This document shows, piece by piece, positions 63,298 to 64,000 of a stretch of DNA of 64,000 nt (positions within the stretch are counted from its first letter, which is position 1; every line of letters begins with the position of its first letter). The position numbers and the translations under genes are program-made. Where the stretch lies: positions 96,558-160,557 of the forward strand of contig JADIYM010000015.1 of NCBI GenBank assembly GCA_016705245.1. Reading direction: 5' to 3'. The stretch is from Blastocatellia bacterium (GTDB taxonomy: Bacteria; Acidobacteriota; Blastocatellia; UBA7656; JADIYM01). Below the pieces are notes generated by a model that was not told where the DNA came from, searched no databases, and saw nothing but the letters and a program-made list of their open reading frames with translations.

Positions 63298-64000
63298 CTA
63301 CGGATGATCCGAGTCGTCGGGCACGTCGGTGGACGGTTCGTCGCCGACTTGAACCACGCGATTTCTGCCTTCGTTCTTGGCTCGGTACATCGCTTCGTCG
63401 GCCAATCTGAAAAGCTCGTCGCGCGTGTCCGCGTCCTCCGGAAAGAGCGCGACGCCAAGGCTGGCCGTGATGTGGCCGACGCGGGGAACGTCGCGCTTTC
63501 GAAGCGACTCGAGAAGACTGCGCGCAACCGCGCCCGCCGTATCCGCGCGCCCTTCGACGACGAGCACCGCGAACTCTTCCCCGCCGATGCGCGCGGCGAA
63601 GTCGTGTCGCCGCATCCGGCTCGTGAGAACGTCCGCGACCGTGCAGATGGCCGCGTCGCCGATCGGGTGACCGGAGGCTGCTGATCTCTTCAAGAAGCCG
63701 ATGTCACGATGAGGACGAGCGCGAATGGACGGTCGAAGCGCTTCGCGCGCTCGATCTCTTCGTCGAATCGTGTGTTGAAAGCGCGACGGTTGAAGAGGCC
63801 GGTCAACGGATCGGTTTCTGCCTGTTGGCGGATTCGGTCGAGTAGACCCGCCTGCTGAATGGCAGCAGACGCCAGATCCGCGAGACCCTCGAGGAATCGC
63901 AGGTCGGTGCTACCTGAACCACTCACGAGCGGGAAGTTGTGGAGCGCCATGGCGCCGAGCAGTTCGGTCGTCTGGCTGAAGATCGGAAGGACGAGCATCG
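63298..64000 (-). CDS. GAF-GGDEF diguanylate cyclase, frameshifted and cut by the window end
   Basis: The 5' part lies beyond the window. The visible N-terminal part (LVLPIFSQTTELLGAMALHN, then LRFLEGLADLASAAIQQAGL) looks like the end of a GAF domain. A GGDEF domain follows: TDPLTGLFNRRAFNTRF, DRPFALVLI, then after a 2-base excess near 63703 the continuation GHPIGDAAI, ARIGGEEFAVLV (active-site GGEEF) and DEAMYRAKNEGRNRV. It would synthesise cyclic di-GMP from GTP. It is convergent with DoxX and near the Wsp-like cluster, whose classical output is a diguanylate cyclase, although this one has GAF rather than a receiver domain. Confidence 0.82.

Overview
The window is a GC-rich stretch (well over 60% by eye) of a Gram-negative-type bacterial chromosome. 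Lipoproteins with lipoboxes, periplasmic Spy/CpxP-like proteins, a large M1 peptidase, FG-GAP repeats and a Wsp-like chemosensory cluster are compatible with an environmental lineage such as Acidobacteriota. No rRNA or universal marker gene is present, so that placement is an inference only. There is no sign of phage, plasmid, insertion sequence or CRISPR.

Layout. 0-9 kb: the end of an MFS permease/alpha-beta hydrolase fusion, a TPR protein, an M1 metallopeptidase pair, and an ECF sigma / anti-sigma / Spy-like operon. 9-15 kb: PPK2, a Ser/Thr kinase, a three-domain lipid-activation protein (acyl-AMP ligase + ACP + PlsC), tRNA-Gln and an HxlR regulator. 15-25 kb: a divergent RDD/SpoIIM pair, a lipoprotein, a YyaL-like protein, SOD, a metal-binding protein, QueD, an isocitrate dehydrogenase-type enzyme, an Mpo1-like protein and a sigma-54 activator. 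25-30 kb: a GT-C glycosyltransferase, a thioredoxin lipoprotein, an alpha/beta hydrolase + CrtISO-like oxidoreductase pair and a metallophosphatase.

31-46 kb is the most unusual region. It is one long minus-strand run with two STT3/PMT-like GT-C membrane proteins, a type I phosphodiesterase-like protein, and three tandem membrane proteins of the sulfatase/phosphoethanolamine-transferase fold. Each of the three carries a MopE-like Asp/Gly-rich loop between its membrane and catalytic domains, and a Thr where sulfatases have the formylglycine residue. A PP2C phosphatase, a GT2 enzyme and a lipoprotein follow. I infer a cell-envelope glycan or glycoprotein decoration locus that I cannot match to a described system.

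46-54 kb: a CBS protein, GTP cyclohydrolase I coupled to a TrxR-fold flavoprotein without redox cysteines, a HAD hydrolase, an FG-GAP propeller protein, and a 611-aa conserved-looking protein beside a CheY-like regulator. 54.7-62.5 kb: a Wsp-type chemosensory operon (CheW, CheR-TPR, CheW, globin-coupled soluble MCP, CheA-REC, CheB) ending in a NUDIX hydrolase, then DoxX and a GGDEF protein cut by the window edge.

Two window-wide points matter. At least five families of long imperfect palindromes sit between genes, often between convergent ones. About a dozen genes are broken by one- or two-base indels inside otherwise well-conserved coding sequence. This looks like residual sequencing error rather than gene decay, and it means that 'missing' residues must be read with care.
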